From a bacterium (GTDB lineage: Bacteria; Chloroflexota; Chloroflexia; Chloroflexales; Kallotenuaceae): DNA of 64,000 bases. The notes beneath the pieces were generated by a model. That model searched no databases. It was not told where the DNA came from and saw only the letters and a program-made list of their open reading frames with translations. How positions within the stretch are numbered: the first letter of the stretch is position 1; the number at the start of each line of letters is the position of its first letter. The stretch spans positions 25,342-89,341 of the forward strand of contig JADDQE010000263.1 in NCBI GenBank assembly GCA_016781525.1. Reading direction: 5' to 3'. This document shows, one piece after another, positions 43,865 to 52,194 of the stretch. A program made the translations under genes and the position numbers.

Positions 43865-43975
43865 AGTGTACTTAACCTACCGTGTGTTCCTTTTGCACGT
43901 CCTGCAGGTATAGTACATGGTTTTCCGGAGAATGTCGGGCCGGCTCACCGGGGCGAGTCAATCACGCGTGCAAGG

Positions 43976-44125
43976 CTATGGGCGCTCCACCATCGCCGCT
44001 TGGCTGCGTTCAAGTGCATGCTGGATCTCATCCAACAATACCTGCTGCTCAAGTGGCTTGGAAAGGACCGCATTTATTCCGCGGTGCTCCGCGTCATGCG
44101 GTGCAATCCGAATAGCATAGCGTGC
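43976..44125 (-). pseudogene. C-terminal remnant of a response regulator receiver domain
   Basis: The last 45-50 codons before the stop at 43976 encode AIRIAPHDAEHRGINAVLSKPL followed by EQQVLLDEIQHALERS. This is the end of a receiver domain: the helix before the conserved Lys, the GINAVLSKPL block with that Lys, and the closing amphipathic helix. The part with the phospho-Asp is missing, and upstream in the same frame the sequence is non-receiver-like. It is most likely debris from a deleted two-component gene. It lies between the site-2 protease and the LOG gene. Confidence 0.6.
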
Positions 44126-44327
44126 TGAGCTGCGTGTTGGCCGGGGTTGTAGCTTCGGCGCCATGCCAAGCTTAGCCCTACGCCGAGCCGAACGTGTGGC
44201 AGGTAGTGCTGGTGGCATAGCTTCTGCACCACATCTAAGGAGCCGCGTTCCCATTCGTCGTGTGCCGCTGGCTAGCCGCATCAGAATGCTGCGGCGCCCG
44301 CCGTCACCGCCAAGAAAGAGAAAGCAT

Positions 44328-45179
44328 ATGTCAGAACGTAACCCACCTTCAGAACAGACGTCGGACGTGACCGCGCTCAACCGTTCGGCGCGAACCGGCC
44401 GTCCGACGGAAGACGAGCAGCTGCTGGCAGGTCCGACCCGCGAAACCGAACTTTTTACGAATACTGATCCCTGGCGCGTTATGCGAATCATGGGTGAGTT
44501 TGTCGAAGGATTCGATGAGCTAGCCGAGCTCGGGCCAGCGGTTACCATCTTTGGCTCGGCACGTGTGAAGCCGGACGAACGTCAATACCTGGATGCCGTT
44601 GAAGTTGCGCGCCTGCTGGGTGAGGCTGGCTTTTCGATCATTACCGGAGGCGGTCCTGGGATCATGGAGGCCGGCAACAAAGGCGCGCAGGAAGCTGGCG
44701 TTACCTCGATCGGGCTTAATATTGAGCTGCCGTTCGAGCAGGGCGTGAATCGGTTCGTGGAAGTCGGGATTAACTTTCGTTACTTCTTTGTGCGAAAAAC
44801 CATGTTTACGAAGTACGCCCAAGCATTTGTAATCTTTCCGGGCGGCTTTGGTACCATGGACGAGCTCTTTGAGGCGTTGACTCTGATCCAGACAGGCAAG
44901 GTACAAAACTTTCCCGTTATCCTCTTCGACTCAAATTACTGGCGTGGCCTGATCGACTGGCTACGTGCGACGATGCTAAGCGAGGGCAAAATCTCAGCAG
45001 CGGATCTTGATCTGCTCATCGTTACCGACTCCCCCACCGAGGTGCGGGACCTGATCGTTAAGTCCGCACAAGGGCAAGAGTGGCGTACCCAACAGGAGGA
45101 GGGTGCCCGCGAGGTGACGCGCGCGGTCCTTGGCAAGGATGGTTCAGCCACGCGGCGGAAGCCCAGAACTAAAGGTTAA
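44328..45179 (+). CDS. TIGR00730/LOG-family Rossmann protein
   Basis: 283 residues from ATG 44328, the start that leaves a normal N terminus; the frame is open to 44163 but that part is arginine-rich and unlike the family. The lonely-guy signature is present: ITGGGPGIMEAGNKGAQEAG, then RKTMFTKYAQAFVIFPGGFGTMDELFEALTLIQTGK with PGGFGTMDE, and a fold like nucleoside monophosphate hydrolases. LOG proteins release cytokinin bases from their ribotides, and bacterial members act as AMP/nucleotide hydrolases; some were once misnamed lysine decarboxylases. A long inverted repeat follows the stop. Confidence 0.9.
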   Translation: MSERNPPSEQTSDVTALNRSARTGRPTEDEQLLAGPTRETELFTNTDPWRVMRIMGEFVEGFDELAELGPAVTIFGSARVKPDERQYLDAVEVARLLGEAGFSIITGGGPGIMEAGNKGAQEAGVTSIGLNIELPFEQGVNRFVEVGINFRYFFVRKTMFTKYAQAFVIFPGGFGTMDELFEALTLIQTGKVQNFPVILFDSNYWRGLIDWLRATMLSEGKISAADLDLLIVTDSPTEVRDLIVKSAQGQEWRTQQEEGAREVTRAVLGKDGSATRRKPRTKG

Positions 45180-45195
45180 GCACGCTGTTATGGAC

Positions 45196-45228
45196 GCCGC
45201 TGTCTACTTTAGCTAAAGGTACAGCGGC
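45196..45228 (+). terminator. Terminator-like hairpin after LOG gene
   Basis: GCCGCTGT (45196-45203) pairs with ACAGCGGC (45221-45228); the intervening CTTTAGCTAAAG is itself self-complementary, giving an extended stem. It is followed by CCTTTC, a weak T tract. Confidence 0.5.
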
Positions 45229-45443
45229 CCTTTCGGCGCACCATCGCTTCGACTCCCCAGGCGTCCGCGTGGCAACATCTCCGCTTACCGTCTGAGTCGA
45301 TGCACTCGTGGGCGGCATCACGCTGCGCCTGGTAAAACGACACCGGCCCAGGTATCATACAGATCTTTCCCGAATGATGTCAGCGTGGCCCGTTGTCCCG
45401 AACGGGCTGTAGCTCTGTGCGATACATGCTCAAGGAGGAGCAC

Positions 45444-46349
45444 ATGCAAATCGATCTGATTGGGGTTCCGCTCGATTTCGGAGCGGGACGGCGTGGTGTG
45501 GACATGGGGCCGAGCGCTATCCGGTATGCCGGTCTACGCCAGGGGCTGGAAGAGCTCGGCCACCAAGTGACCGATTACGGCAATATCATGGTGCCGCTTG
45601 CTGAGACCTGCGAGGTGGGGGACCCAAAGCTTAAATATATGGAGCCGATTGTTGGCGTAGCCCAGCGGCTGGCCGAGCGCGTTGCCACTACAATGGCCGA
45701 GCAGCGGCTGCCGCTTGTGCTCGGCGGTGACCATAGCCTCGCGCTTGGCTCTGTTATGGGCGCCACGCGCGGTCGTAAGCTCGGCCTCATCTGGCTGGAC
45801 GCACACGGTGACTTTAATACGCATGAGACCTCGCCGTCGGGCAATATTCACGGCATGCCACTGGCTGCGATTTGCGGACACGGCGCGTCGCCACTTGTAA
45901 CCCTCGGAGGCGCACTCCCCCCGGGCGCAAAGCTCGACCCGCACAACGTTGCGATCATCGGGGCGCGCGACATCGACCCTGCCGAGCGACGGCTGCTGCG
46001 AGCTTCAGGCGTAGCGGTGTACTCGATGGAAGCGATCGACCGGCTTGGTATCAACGAGGTGGTGCACCGCGCAATCGAGACGGCGTGTCGCGGCACCGAC
46101 GGAATCTATTTGAGTCTTGACCTCGATGGCATTGACCCAATGTTTGCACCTGGGGTTGGAACTCCTGTTTCTGGAGGGTTGACATTCCGGGAGGCGCATC
46201 TTGCGGTTGAGCTGGTGGCCGAAACAAAGCGCCTCGTCGGCGTGGATCTGGTCGAGGTTAACCCCATTCTGGACCGAACCAATATGACGGGTGAGCTTGC
46301 CGTGCAGCTCGCGCTTTCGGCGTTCGGCAAGCGGATTTGGGGCCTCTAG
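45444..46349 (+). CDS. Arginase
   Basis: Manganese enzyme splitting arginine to ornithine and urea, 301 residues from ATG 45444, which has AGGAGG five bases upstream. The metal ligands are all visible: GGDHS (H97), DAHGD (D119, H121, D123) and SLDLDGIDP (D226, D228, and the following D231). The SPSGNIHGMPLA loop with Asn and Ser/His and the GVDMGPSAIRYAGL start are those of true arginases (RocF type) rather than agmatinases. An arginine decarboxylase gene follows downstream, so the two may compete for arginine or feed polyamine synthesis. No agmatinase is seen in the window. Confidence 0.92.
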   Translation: MQIDLIGVPLDFGAGRRGVDMGPSAIRYAGLRQGLEELGHQVTDYGNIMVPLAETCEVGDPKLKYMEPIVGVAQRLAERVATTMAEQRLPLVLGGDHSLALGSVMGATRGRKLGLIWLDAHGDFNTHETSPSGNIHGMPLAAICGHGASPLVTLGGALPPGAKLDPHNVAIIGARDIDPAERRLLRASGVAVYSMEAIDRLGINEVVHRAIETACRGTDGIYLSLDLDGIDPMFAPGVGTPVSGGLTFREAHLAVELVAETKRLVGVDLVEVNPILDRTNMTGELAVQLALSAFGKRIWGL

Positions 46350-46523
46350 GTCGACGCTCGTCGTGCGTTTCCTCGCTTACAACCGCGAGCCGGGCCTGGC
46401 TTTCCCCGAAGGTAGTGGTTGTAGCAGCGTTTAAGGGCGTTTGCCGTTTCTTTCATTAAACAAGTCCTAGTTTCCCCTGGTAATTCTGCCCGTCTGGCAT
46501 AGCCTCAGAGCTGTATTTGCCGC

Positions 46524-46551
46524 TTGACAATCGACTAAAACGCGGTACAAT
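46524..46551 (+). promoter_or_regulatory. Strong sigma-70 promoter for leader RNA of arginine decarboxylase
   Basis: Perfect TTGACA (46524-46529), 16-bp spacer, TACAAT (46546-46551). Predicted start near 46558, only two bases before the first hairpin of the leader. Confidence 0.8.
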
Positions 46552-46557
46552 CCCATA

Positions 46558-46878
46558 TTGCGATTGTGAAATCGCACCGTTATCCGAGCCCGTTCGGCGC
46601 AGCGGTCGTGAGTGTGGGATGGTCTCACACAGCGGCGCTTGCCCGTGATGACCAGTTCTTTTAATGGAGCACCGCACAACCGCGGTCTGGTCCAATCCGA
46701 GTCGGGCGTTCCCCTAGGTGTTATGGACGTTTGCTGTACAACGAACCGCTTTGCAACAATGAGCGTTCTACAGATTCGCCAGCGCCGGGGACGAGCGCCT
46801 GGGGTGACGCGCCTGCGTTAGCCTCGACGACACACTGATGTGTCTTCTGCCCCGCGCCGCCCGGCCTCGGGGTTTTTT
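46558..46878 (+). ncRNA. Structured ~320-nt leader or free-standing RNA with intrinsic terminator
   Basis: Between a strong promoter and an intrinsic terminator lies a non-coding stretch with several clear hairpins: GCGATT-GTGA-AATCGC (46560-46575, GNRA loop), GTGTG/CACAC (46612-46630), a two-part stem GACCAG...ACCGC-ACAACC-GCGGT-CTGGTC (46650-46692) whose two right arms adjoin while a 15-base bulge interrupts the left side, ACGC-GCCT-GCGT (46807-46818), GACACA-CTGA-TGTGTC (46829-46844), and the terminator CCCCG/CGGGG with six T (46850-46878). The arginine decarboxylase start is about 95 nt further. It could be a riboswitch-type attenuator or a separate small RNA. No match to T-box, lysine, tmRNA, SRP, RNase P or 6S signatures was recognised. 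Confidence 0.6.
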
Positions 46879-46973
46879 GCTGCCCAAAATGTAGAGCGTC
46901 TCCGTGCAGAGCGGTTCTTTCAATGGCCTTTTGCGTCGTTTTAAGATTCTTTGCATGGGAGGACCTATTCGAA

Positions 46974-48491
46974 TTGGAGCAGACATATCGTGATTACCTT
47001 CGTGCCCGCTATGGTGTTGGTGACAACGGGTCGCTGAATGATTTCATCAGCCGGCGTGATGGCAAGCTGATGTTCGCCAAGGTGGATTTGGAGGCTCTGG
47101 TGGCAGAGCATGGTGCGCCACTAGAGGTTGCATATTGTCCGCTCATCACGGAACAAATTGACCGGATGCAGGAGGCTGCCGGACGTGCACGCGCTGAGGC
47201 GGCGTATGCAGGTGCTTTCATCTACGCCTACGCGACAAAGGCGAACTTTAGCGAGGAGGTTGTGCGGACGGCGCTAAAGGCGGGCGCACACTATGAGACC
47301 TCATCGGTCGCCGACGCACGTATCGCTATGGACCTGTGGCGGCGCGGCATTGTGCCGGCCGAGCGCTATATCTTCTGCAACGGATCCAAAGAGGCTGACT
47401 ACATCGCGGCGGTGCTGAAGCTTCGCGTTGCCGGCAATGCCAGTGTCGTGCCGGTGCTCGACGATCTGGACGAGTGGGGCGCCTACCAGGCGTGCCCGGC
47501 TGGGCTGCAGCTTGGTGTTCGCGCGCGCGAGTACGCCAAGTGCTCGGGCGGCGATCGCTTTGGCCTGCTGCCCGACGAGATTGACGAGGTCGTGGCTTCG
47601 CTGTCTGGAACACCGCACCAGCTGGTGCTATACCACGCCATGGTCGGCTCCCAGCTTGAGGACCAGGACGCTTGGCTGGCTAAGCTTGAAGGCGCTGTCG
47701 AGGCCTACTGCCTGCTGCGGCGCCAGGTACCGACGCTGCGGATGTTCAACTTTGGTGGTGGAATGCCCACGTCGGCGTACGATCTTGGCTTCGAGTTCGA
47801 CTACGCCGGCTTTCTTGAGCAGCTTTTCGCACGGATCGCCGCGACCTGCGCGCGCTACGGTGTGCCGGTGCCCGATGTGGTCGGCGAGTTTGGCCGCTAT
47901 ACCGTGGCATCGCACAGCATGTACCTCTTCGATGTTGGCAAGGTTAAGCAAGGTCGCAACGGCGAGGCGCCGTGGTACCTGCTGAATGGCTCGCTGATGG
48001 TGAGCGCGCCCGACACGCTCATCGTCGACGATCAGCAGTTCATCGTACTGCCGCTCACGGACTGGGATCAGCAGGCCCAGGAAGTTCGCCTTGGCGGTCG
48101 TCGAACGTGTGACTCGGATGACCAGTATCCCCGCCCTGGCCAGGAGCCGTTGCTGCTGCCCAAGAGCGACGGCGGGTTGATCATCGCGGTGTTTGGCGTG
48201 GGCGCCTACCAGGCGATGCTCGGGGGTAAGGGCGGTGCACATCACTGCCTCAACCCAGAAATGAAGCGTGTGATCATCGAGCAGGAGGGCGACCAGCTCG
48301 TGACGCGTGTAGTCGAAGAGCAAAGTCTTTCGCAAATCATGACTGCGCTCGGCTATGGCACGGAGACCCAGCCTGCCCGCACGCGGCGGGCACCAGCTCC
48401 TCGGGTACGGCGCCCCGACATCTGGCGGACTACCGTGCGGATGGTTAACCTGCGTCGCGCCCCTTCAAGTGGGTGGATTACTTCGAACTAG
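46974..48491 (+). CDS. Arginine decarboxylase, short SpeA-like PLP fold III type
   Basis: About 505 residues. The preferred start is TTG 46974 (opening EQTYRDYLRARYG), with GGGAGG about 11 bases upstream; ATG 46923 would add 17 unlike residues. The alanine-racemase-type barrel has PLP Lys K89 in YAYATKANFSEE, then HYETSSVADARIAMDL, the substrate region QLVLYHAMVGSQLED, phosphate-binding MFNFGGGMPTS and VGEFGRYTVASHSMYLFDV. The C-terminal half carries the beta domain with GGRRTCDSDDQYPR and the conserved Cys-Asp-Ser-Asp. It is shorter than Proteobacterial SpeA (over 630 residues). Product would be agmatine for polyamines. It is preceded by a structured leader and closed by a strong terminator. 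Confidence 0.82.
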   Translation: MEQTYRDYLRARYGVGDNGSLNDFISRRDGKLMFAKVDLEALVAEHGAPLEVAYCPLITEQIDRMQEAAGRARAEAAYAGAFIYAYATKANFSEEVVRTALKAGAHYETSSVADARIAMDLWRRGIVPAERYIFCNGSKEADYIAAVLKLRVAGNASVVPVLDDLDEWGAYQACPAGLQLGVRAREYAKCSGGDRFGLLPDEIDEVVASLSGTPHQLVLYHAMVGSQLEDQDAWLAKLEGAVEAYCLLRRQVPTLRMFNFGGGMPTSAYDLGFEFDYAGFLEQLFARIAATCARYGVPVPDVVGEFGRYTVASHSMYLFDVGKVKQGRNGEAPWYLLNGSLMVSAPDTLIVDDQQFIVLPLTDWDQQAQEVRLGGRRTCDSDDQYPRPGQEPLLLPKSDGGLIIAVFGVGAYQAMLGGKGGAHHCLNPEMKRVIIEQEGDQLVTRVVEEQSLSQIMTALGYGTETQPARTRRAPAPRVRRPDIWRTTVRMVNLRRAPSSGWITSN

Positions 48492-48514
48492 AATTGGTCA
48501 GAATCTAGATGGCC

Positions 48515-48550
48515 AAGAGGGATGCAGCAGTGCATCCCTCTTGTGTTTCT
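48515..48550 (+). terminator. Strong intrinsic terminator after arginine decarboxylase
   Basis: AAGAGGGATGCA (48515-48526), loop GCAG, TGCATCCCTCTT (48531-48542), then GTGTTTCTT. Twelve perfect pairs. It may also serve the convergent GGT operon on the minus strand. Confidence 0.88.
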
Positions 48551-48609
48551 TGCGTCGAAGCCTAATGTTATATTGGGCGTGGAGCAGCATTCGGAGTTGG
48601 TCAAATACC

Positions 48610-50220
48610 TTAGTAGCCGACCGCATAGCCGTCGGTTCGACCATCACTGCCGGCGACGTAGCTGCCGGAGGGCAGGCGCCAGATGATCTGCCCACGGCCA
48701 AAGGTACCACGCTCCTCCGCCACGATGACCTCATGACCACGCCGCCGCAGCTCATCGACGATTGCCTGCGATGTATCCGGCTCGAGCTGGATCCGTCGTG
48801 CCTGGTCCCAGTGCCAGCGCGGTGCGTCAAGGCTAGCCTGCGGGTTAAGCCCATAGTCGAGCGTATTGACAATCATCTGTACGTGACCCTGCGGTTGCAT
48901 GTGACCACCCATCACGCCGAATGGTCCAGTCGCTTCGCCATCACGCGTTAAAAACCCTGGGATGATGGTGTGGAACGGGCGCTTACCCGGTTCGAGGCAG
49001 TTAGGATGGTCCGGGTTCAACACGAAGCCAGCGGCACGGTTCTGCAGGGCAATGCCGGTATTCGGCACCACGATCCCGGAGCCGAAGCCCATATAGTTCG
49101 ACTGAATTAAGCTAACCATCATACCATCACCATCAGCGGTACACAGGTAGACAGTACCGCCGCGCTGCGGATTACCCGGCTCCGGCTCGAGCGCTTGCTC
49201 GCTGATCATCGCGCGGCGCTCGGCGGCGTAGTGCGGGCTCAGGAGCTCAGCTGTGGGTACCGATACCTGCTCGGGGTCGGCAATGTAGCGCTGTGCATCC
49301 GCGAAGGCGAGCTTAATCGCCTCAATTTGGAGGTGGTAGCTGTGCGCCGAATCACGCGGGTACTCGTTGAGGGCAATACCGTCAAGGATATTCAGCGCAA
49401 TAAGCGCTGTAAGGCCCTGGCCATTTGGCGGAATCTCCCACACATCATAGCCGCGGTACCGAGCACTGATCGGATCGACCCACGTGCTCGTATGCTGGGC
49501 CAAATCGCGCTCCGTGATGAAGCCGCCTGTCTGCACCGCAAATTCGGCGATGGTACGGGCGATCTCGCCGCGGTAAAAGTCCTCCGCGCTCGTCTCCGCA
49601 ATGCGACTGAGGGTACGCGCGTGTCCAGGGCTTGCCCAGCGTGTACCTGGAGCCGGGGCCGCTCCCTGCGGCGTAAAGGTCTCGGCCCAGCCTCGAAACT
49701 CGGATCCGGTTGCTTCCCGATTGCTTGCTGCCGCCCGGTTCCAGTAGTATGAGAGCACAGGTGATACCGGGTAACCTTGCTCGGCATACGAGATCGCGGG
49801 CTCGAATAGCGCTGGGAATCGTAGTGATCCAAAGCGCTCGTGGAGATCACGCCATCCCGCTGGTGCGCCGGGCACTGTTACCGTCAGCCACCCTCGTGTT
49901 GGCATCTTGGTGTGGCCGTGCTGCTCGACTAAGTTACGGTCAAGGCCTGCGGGTGCTCGACCAGAGGCGTTGAGGCCGTGGAGCTTGGTGCCATCCCATA
50001 CGAGCGCAAACAGATCGCCGCCAATCCCGTTAGAGGTGGGCTCAACCACAGTCAGGGCGACAGCAGCGGCGATTGCCGCGTCGACTGCGTTGCCTCCCTG
50101 CCGCAGAATCGCCAAGCCTGCCTGTGCTGCGAGTGGCTGGCTTGTGGCCACGACGCCCCGTTCGGCAAATAAGGGTTGCCGAGTACTGGCGTAAGGTAAG
50201 CGGCTAAGATCAAGCTGCAT
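48610..50220 (-). CDS. Gamma-glutamyltransferase family protein
   Basis: N-terminal nucleophile hydrolase precursor of 536 residues from ATG 50220, with AGGAGG four bases upstream. It opens with GVVATSQPLAAQAGLAILRQGGNAVDAAIAAA and PTSNGIGGDLFALVWDG, both typical of GGT. The self-processing site should be at the Thr in GGTVYLCTADGDGMMVSLIQSN. The small subunit ends with FGVMGGHMQPQGHVQM. No signal peptide is visible, so it is probably cytoplasmic. It is the last gene of the peptide importer operon and would cleave gamma-glutamyl bonds of imported peptides such as glutathione or poly-gamma-glutamate pieces. It could also act as an acylase of the GGT-like group. Confidence 0.92.
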   Translation of the reverse strand: MQLDLSRLPYASTRQPLFAERGVVATSQPLAAQAGLAILRQGGNAVDAAIAAAVALTVVEPTSNGIGGDLFALVWDGTKLHGLNASGRAPAGLDRNLVEQHGHTKMPTRGWLTVTVPGAPAGWRDLHERFGSLRFPALFEPAISYAEQGYPVSPVLSYYWNRAAASNREATGSEFRGWAETFTPQGAAPAPGTRWASPGHARTLSRIAETSAEDFYRGEIARTIAEFAVQTGGFITERDLAQHTSTWVDPISARYRGYDVWEIPPNGQGLTALIALNILDGIALNEYPRDSAHSYHLQIEAIKLAFADAQRYIADPEQVSVPTAELLSPHYAAERRAMISEQALEPEPGNPQRGGTVYLCTADGDGMMVSLIQSNYMGFGSGIVVPNTGIALQNRAAGFVLNPDHPNCLEPGKRPFHTIIPGFLTRDGEATGPFGVMGGHMQPQGHVQMIVNTLDYGLNPQASLDAPRWHWDQARRIQLEPDTSQAIVDELRRRGHEVIVAEERGTFGRGQIIWRLPSGSYVAGSDGRTDGYAVGY

Positions 50221-50288
50221 AATGCCTCCTGCGATGCGGACCGTCACGTGTCACAGAGCTGGTCAAGCCGCGTTCGCGCCACCCCGCC

Positions 50289-51194
50289 TTACTTTCTCAA
50301 TCGTGGATCAAGCGCTTCCCGCACGCCGTCGCCGACCAAGTTGAAGCCGAGGACCGCAAGAAAGATGGCAAAACCCGGCCAATAGGCGAGCCAGGGCGCA
50401 AGCGAGATGTACCCTTGAGCAGTAGCCAGCATTTGCCCCCATGATGGGCGAGGCGGCTGTGCGCCAAGTCCCAGGAAGGATAAGCCAGCTTCCGCGAGGA
50501 TTGCCGAGGCCATGGCCAAGGTTGTTTGAACCAGCAAGGGGGCTAACGAGTTCGGGAGCACATGTCGGAGCAGAATTTGCCAATCGCGTACGCCGACTGA
50601 GCGTGCAGCCTGCACGTACTCTTGGTTGGCAACGGTCATCACCTGCGCCCGAACAATTCGGATAAACGCGGGCGAAAAGCCGATACCGATCGCAATCATC
50701 GCGTTCCCAAATCCGGGTCCCAGAGTTGCGGCGAGAGCCAACGCCAGGATCAGAAACGGGAAGGCCTGCATAGCGTCAACGATGCGCATCACGACCCACT
50801 CGTCCCAGAACCCCCGATAATACCCGGAAACTAAGCCGACTGGAACCCCAATCAGAAACGCCACGCCCACCGCGTAAATCGCTGCCTGAAGCGAGAGCTG
50901 GGTACCGTAAATAATTCGGGATAACATATCACGGCCCAAATCGTCGGTCCCCATCAGATGTTCGGCGCTCTCCGACTCAAGCACGTGTTCAAGATCCTGA
51001 TAAAGTGGGTCGTACGGCACGACGAGCGGCGCGAACACGGCCAAGACGATCATCGTCGCGAGAATGAACGCGCCTCCGACGGCGAGCTTATTTCGCTTGA
51101 AACGGCGGAGGAAGCCAGCCAGGGGTGTTTCATGGCGGGCCACCGTCTCGATTTGCCGTCCGGCTCGGACTTGCGGTGTGGCTGATGTGCTCAT
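50289..51194 (-). CDS. Peptide-type ABC transporter permease (DppC/OppC family)
   Basis: Inner-membrane permease of 301 residues, second of the pair. A cytoplasmic N-terminal segment (RFKRNKLAVGGAFILATMIVLAVFAPL) is followed by the OppC_N region, EHLMGTDDLGRDMLSRIIYGTQLSL, and five more helices. The coupling loop EYVQAARSVGVRDWQILLRHVLPN contacts the ATPase. It starts two bases after the stop of the other permease gene. No ATPase gene is in this operon or near it, so the transporter must use ATPases encoded elsewhere. Confidence 0.95.
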   Translation of the reverse strand: MSTSATPQVRAGRQIETVARHETPLAGFLRRFKRNKLAVGGAFILATMIVLAVFAPLVVPYDPLYQDLEHVLESESAEHLMGTDDLGRDMLSRIIYGTQLSLQAAIYAVGVAFLIGVPVGLVSGYYRGFWDEWVVMRIVDAMQAFPFLILALALAATLGPGFGNAMIAIGIGFSPAFIRIVRAQVMTVANQEYVQAARSVGVRDWQILLRHVLPNSLAPLLVQTTLAMASAILAEAGLSFLGLGAQPPRPSWGQMLATAQGYISLAPWLAYWPGFAIFLAVLGFNLVGDGVREALDPRLRK

Positions 51195-51196
51195 GC

Positions 51197-52147
51197 TTAG
51201 GCGCCTTTCCCTGCCTTGATGCGAGGATCAATCAGCGCGAGAAGGATATCCACAACAAGGTTGACCAAAACCACGAGGAGTGCTGAGACAAGAATGGCCC
51301 CCTGTACCATGACGAAGTCTCGCTCGAAGATCGCTTCAACAATCAAACGACCGAAACCAGGAATTGTAAAGATGGTTTCCGTGATGGCGAGTCCACCAAG
51401 CAGCCCGGCTAGTAGGAGCCCTGATGAAGTCACGACTGGCACTAACGCGTTGCGTAGCGCATGGCGCGTAATAACCACCCACTCCGTCAGCCCCTTTCCG
51501 TGTGCCGTGCGGACGTAATCAGAGTGCAGAACCTCAAGCATGCTCGAGCGCAGCATGCGCATCAACACGGCCGATTCTCGGATTCCTGTCGCTACCATCG
51601 GCATCAACATTGCCGTGAGGTTTGCGCGGGGATCCTCTGAGAAGGGAACGTAGCCTGAAGCGGGAAGCCACTGCAGCTTTACAGCGAAGACGATGATAAA
51701 CATCATCGCCAACCAAAAGGACGGAAGACTCATCCCGCCTAATGCCAGCATCGTGCTGCCATAGTCGACGACGCTCCCGCGGCGAGTTGCCGAAAGAAGC
51801 CCAGTAGGGACCGCGATGAGGAGCGCCACAAAGAACGAGCCAAGCGCCAGCTCAATCGTGACCGGGAGCCGGCGGAAAATCTCATCGACTACCGGGGATC
51901 GATCGACGAGCGAGCGGCCTAAGTCGCCCTGAAGAACATTGCCTAACCATGCCAAATACTGTATTACAAGAGGTCGATCGAGGCCCAGTTCTCTTCGGAG
52001 CGCCTGTTCTGCTTCTGGCGTCGCCTCAAGCCCAAGGATCACGGTTACGGGGTCACCCGGAATCAAGTGGATCAGGGAGAAGACCATGATCGACACCAAC
52101 AGCAAAATTGGGATGCTCAGAACCAACCGCCGCAGGATGAATGCCAT
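51197..52147 (-). CDS. Peptide-type ABC transporter permease (DppB/OppB family)
   Basis: 316 residues, six membrane helices. It opens with RRLVLSIPILLLVSIMVFSLIHLIPGDPVTVILG, the OppB/DppB N terminus, then LGLDRPLVIQYLAWLGNVLQGDLG, and has the ATPase-contact loop DYVRTAHGKGLTEWVVITRHALRNAL. GGGGAG precedes the ATG by about six bases. It pairs with the next permease to form the channel that receives substrate from the lipoprotein encoded 47 nt upstream. Confidence 0.95.
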   Translation of the reverse strand: MAFILRRLVLSIPILLLVSIMVFSLIHLIPGDPVTVILGLEATPEAEQALRRELGLDRPLVIQYLAWLGNVLQGDLGRSLVDRSPVVDEIFRRLPVTIELALGSFFVALLIAVPTGLLSATRRGSVVDYGSTMLALGGMSLPSFWLAMMFIIVFAVKLQWLPASGYVPFSEDPRANLTAMLMPMVATGIRESAVLMRMLRSSMLEVLHSDYVRTAHGKGLTEWVVITRHALRNALVPVVTSSGLLLAGLLGGLAITETIFTIPGFGRLIVEAIFERDFVMVQGAILVSALLVVLVNLVVDILLALIDPRIKAGKGA

Positions 52148-52194
52148 GATCCGCTCCCCTTTCAGCTGAATCTACTCTTACTAGGTTGTACCAG

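Noticed and set aside
44126..44548. Longer minus-strand frame containing the receiver remnant
   Set aside because: Only the last 45-50 codons look like protein; the rest is the antisense of the LOG gene and its upstream region.
46780..46878. T-box riboswitch
   Set aside because: A GGGGTGACGCG stretch vaguely recalls the T-box sequence, but the conserved 14-base AGGGTGGNACCGCG element and a specifier stem are not present.
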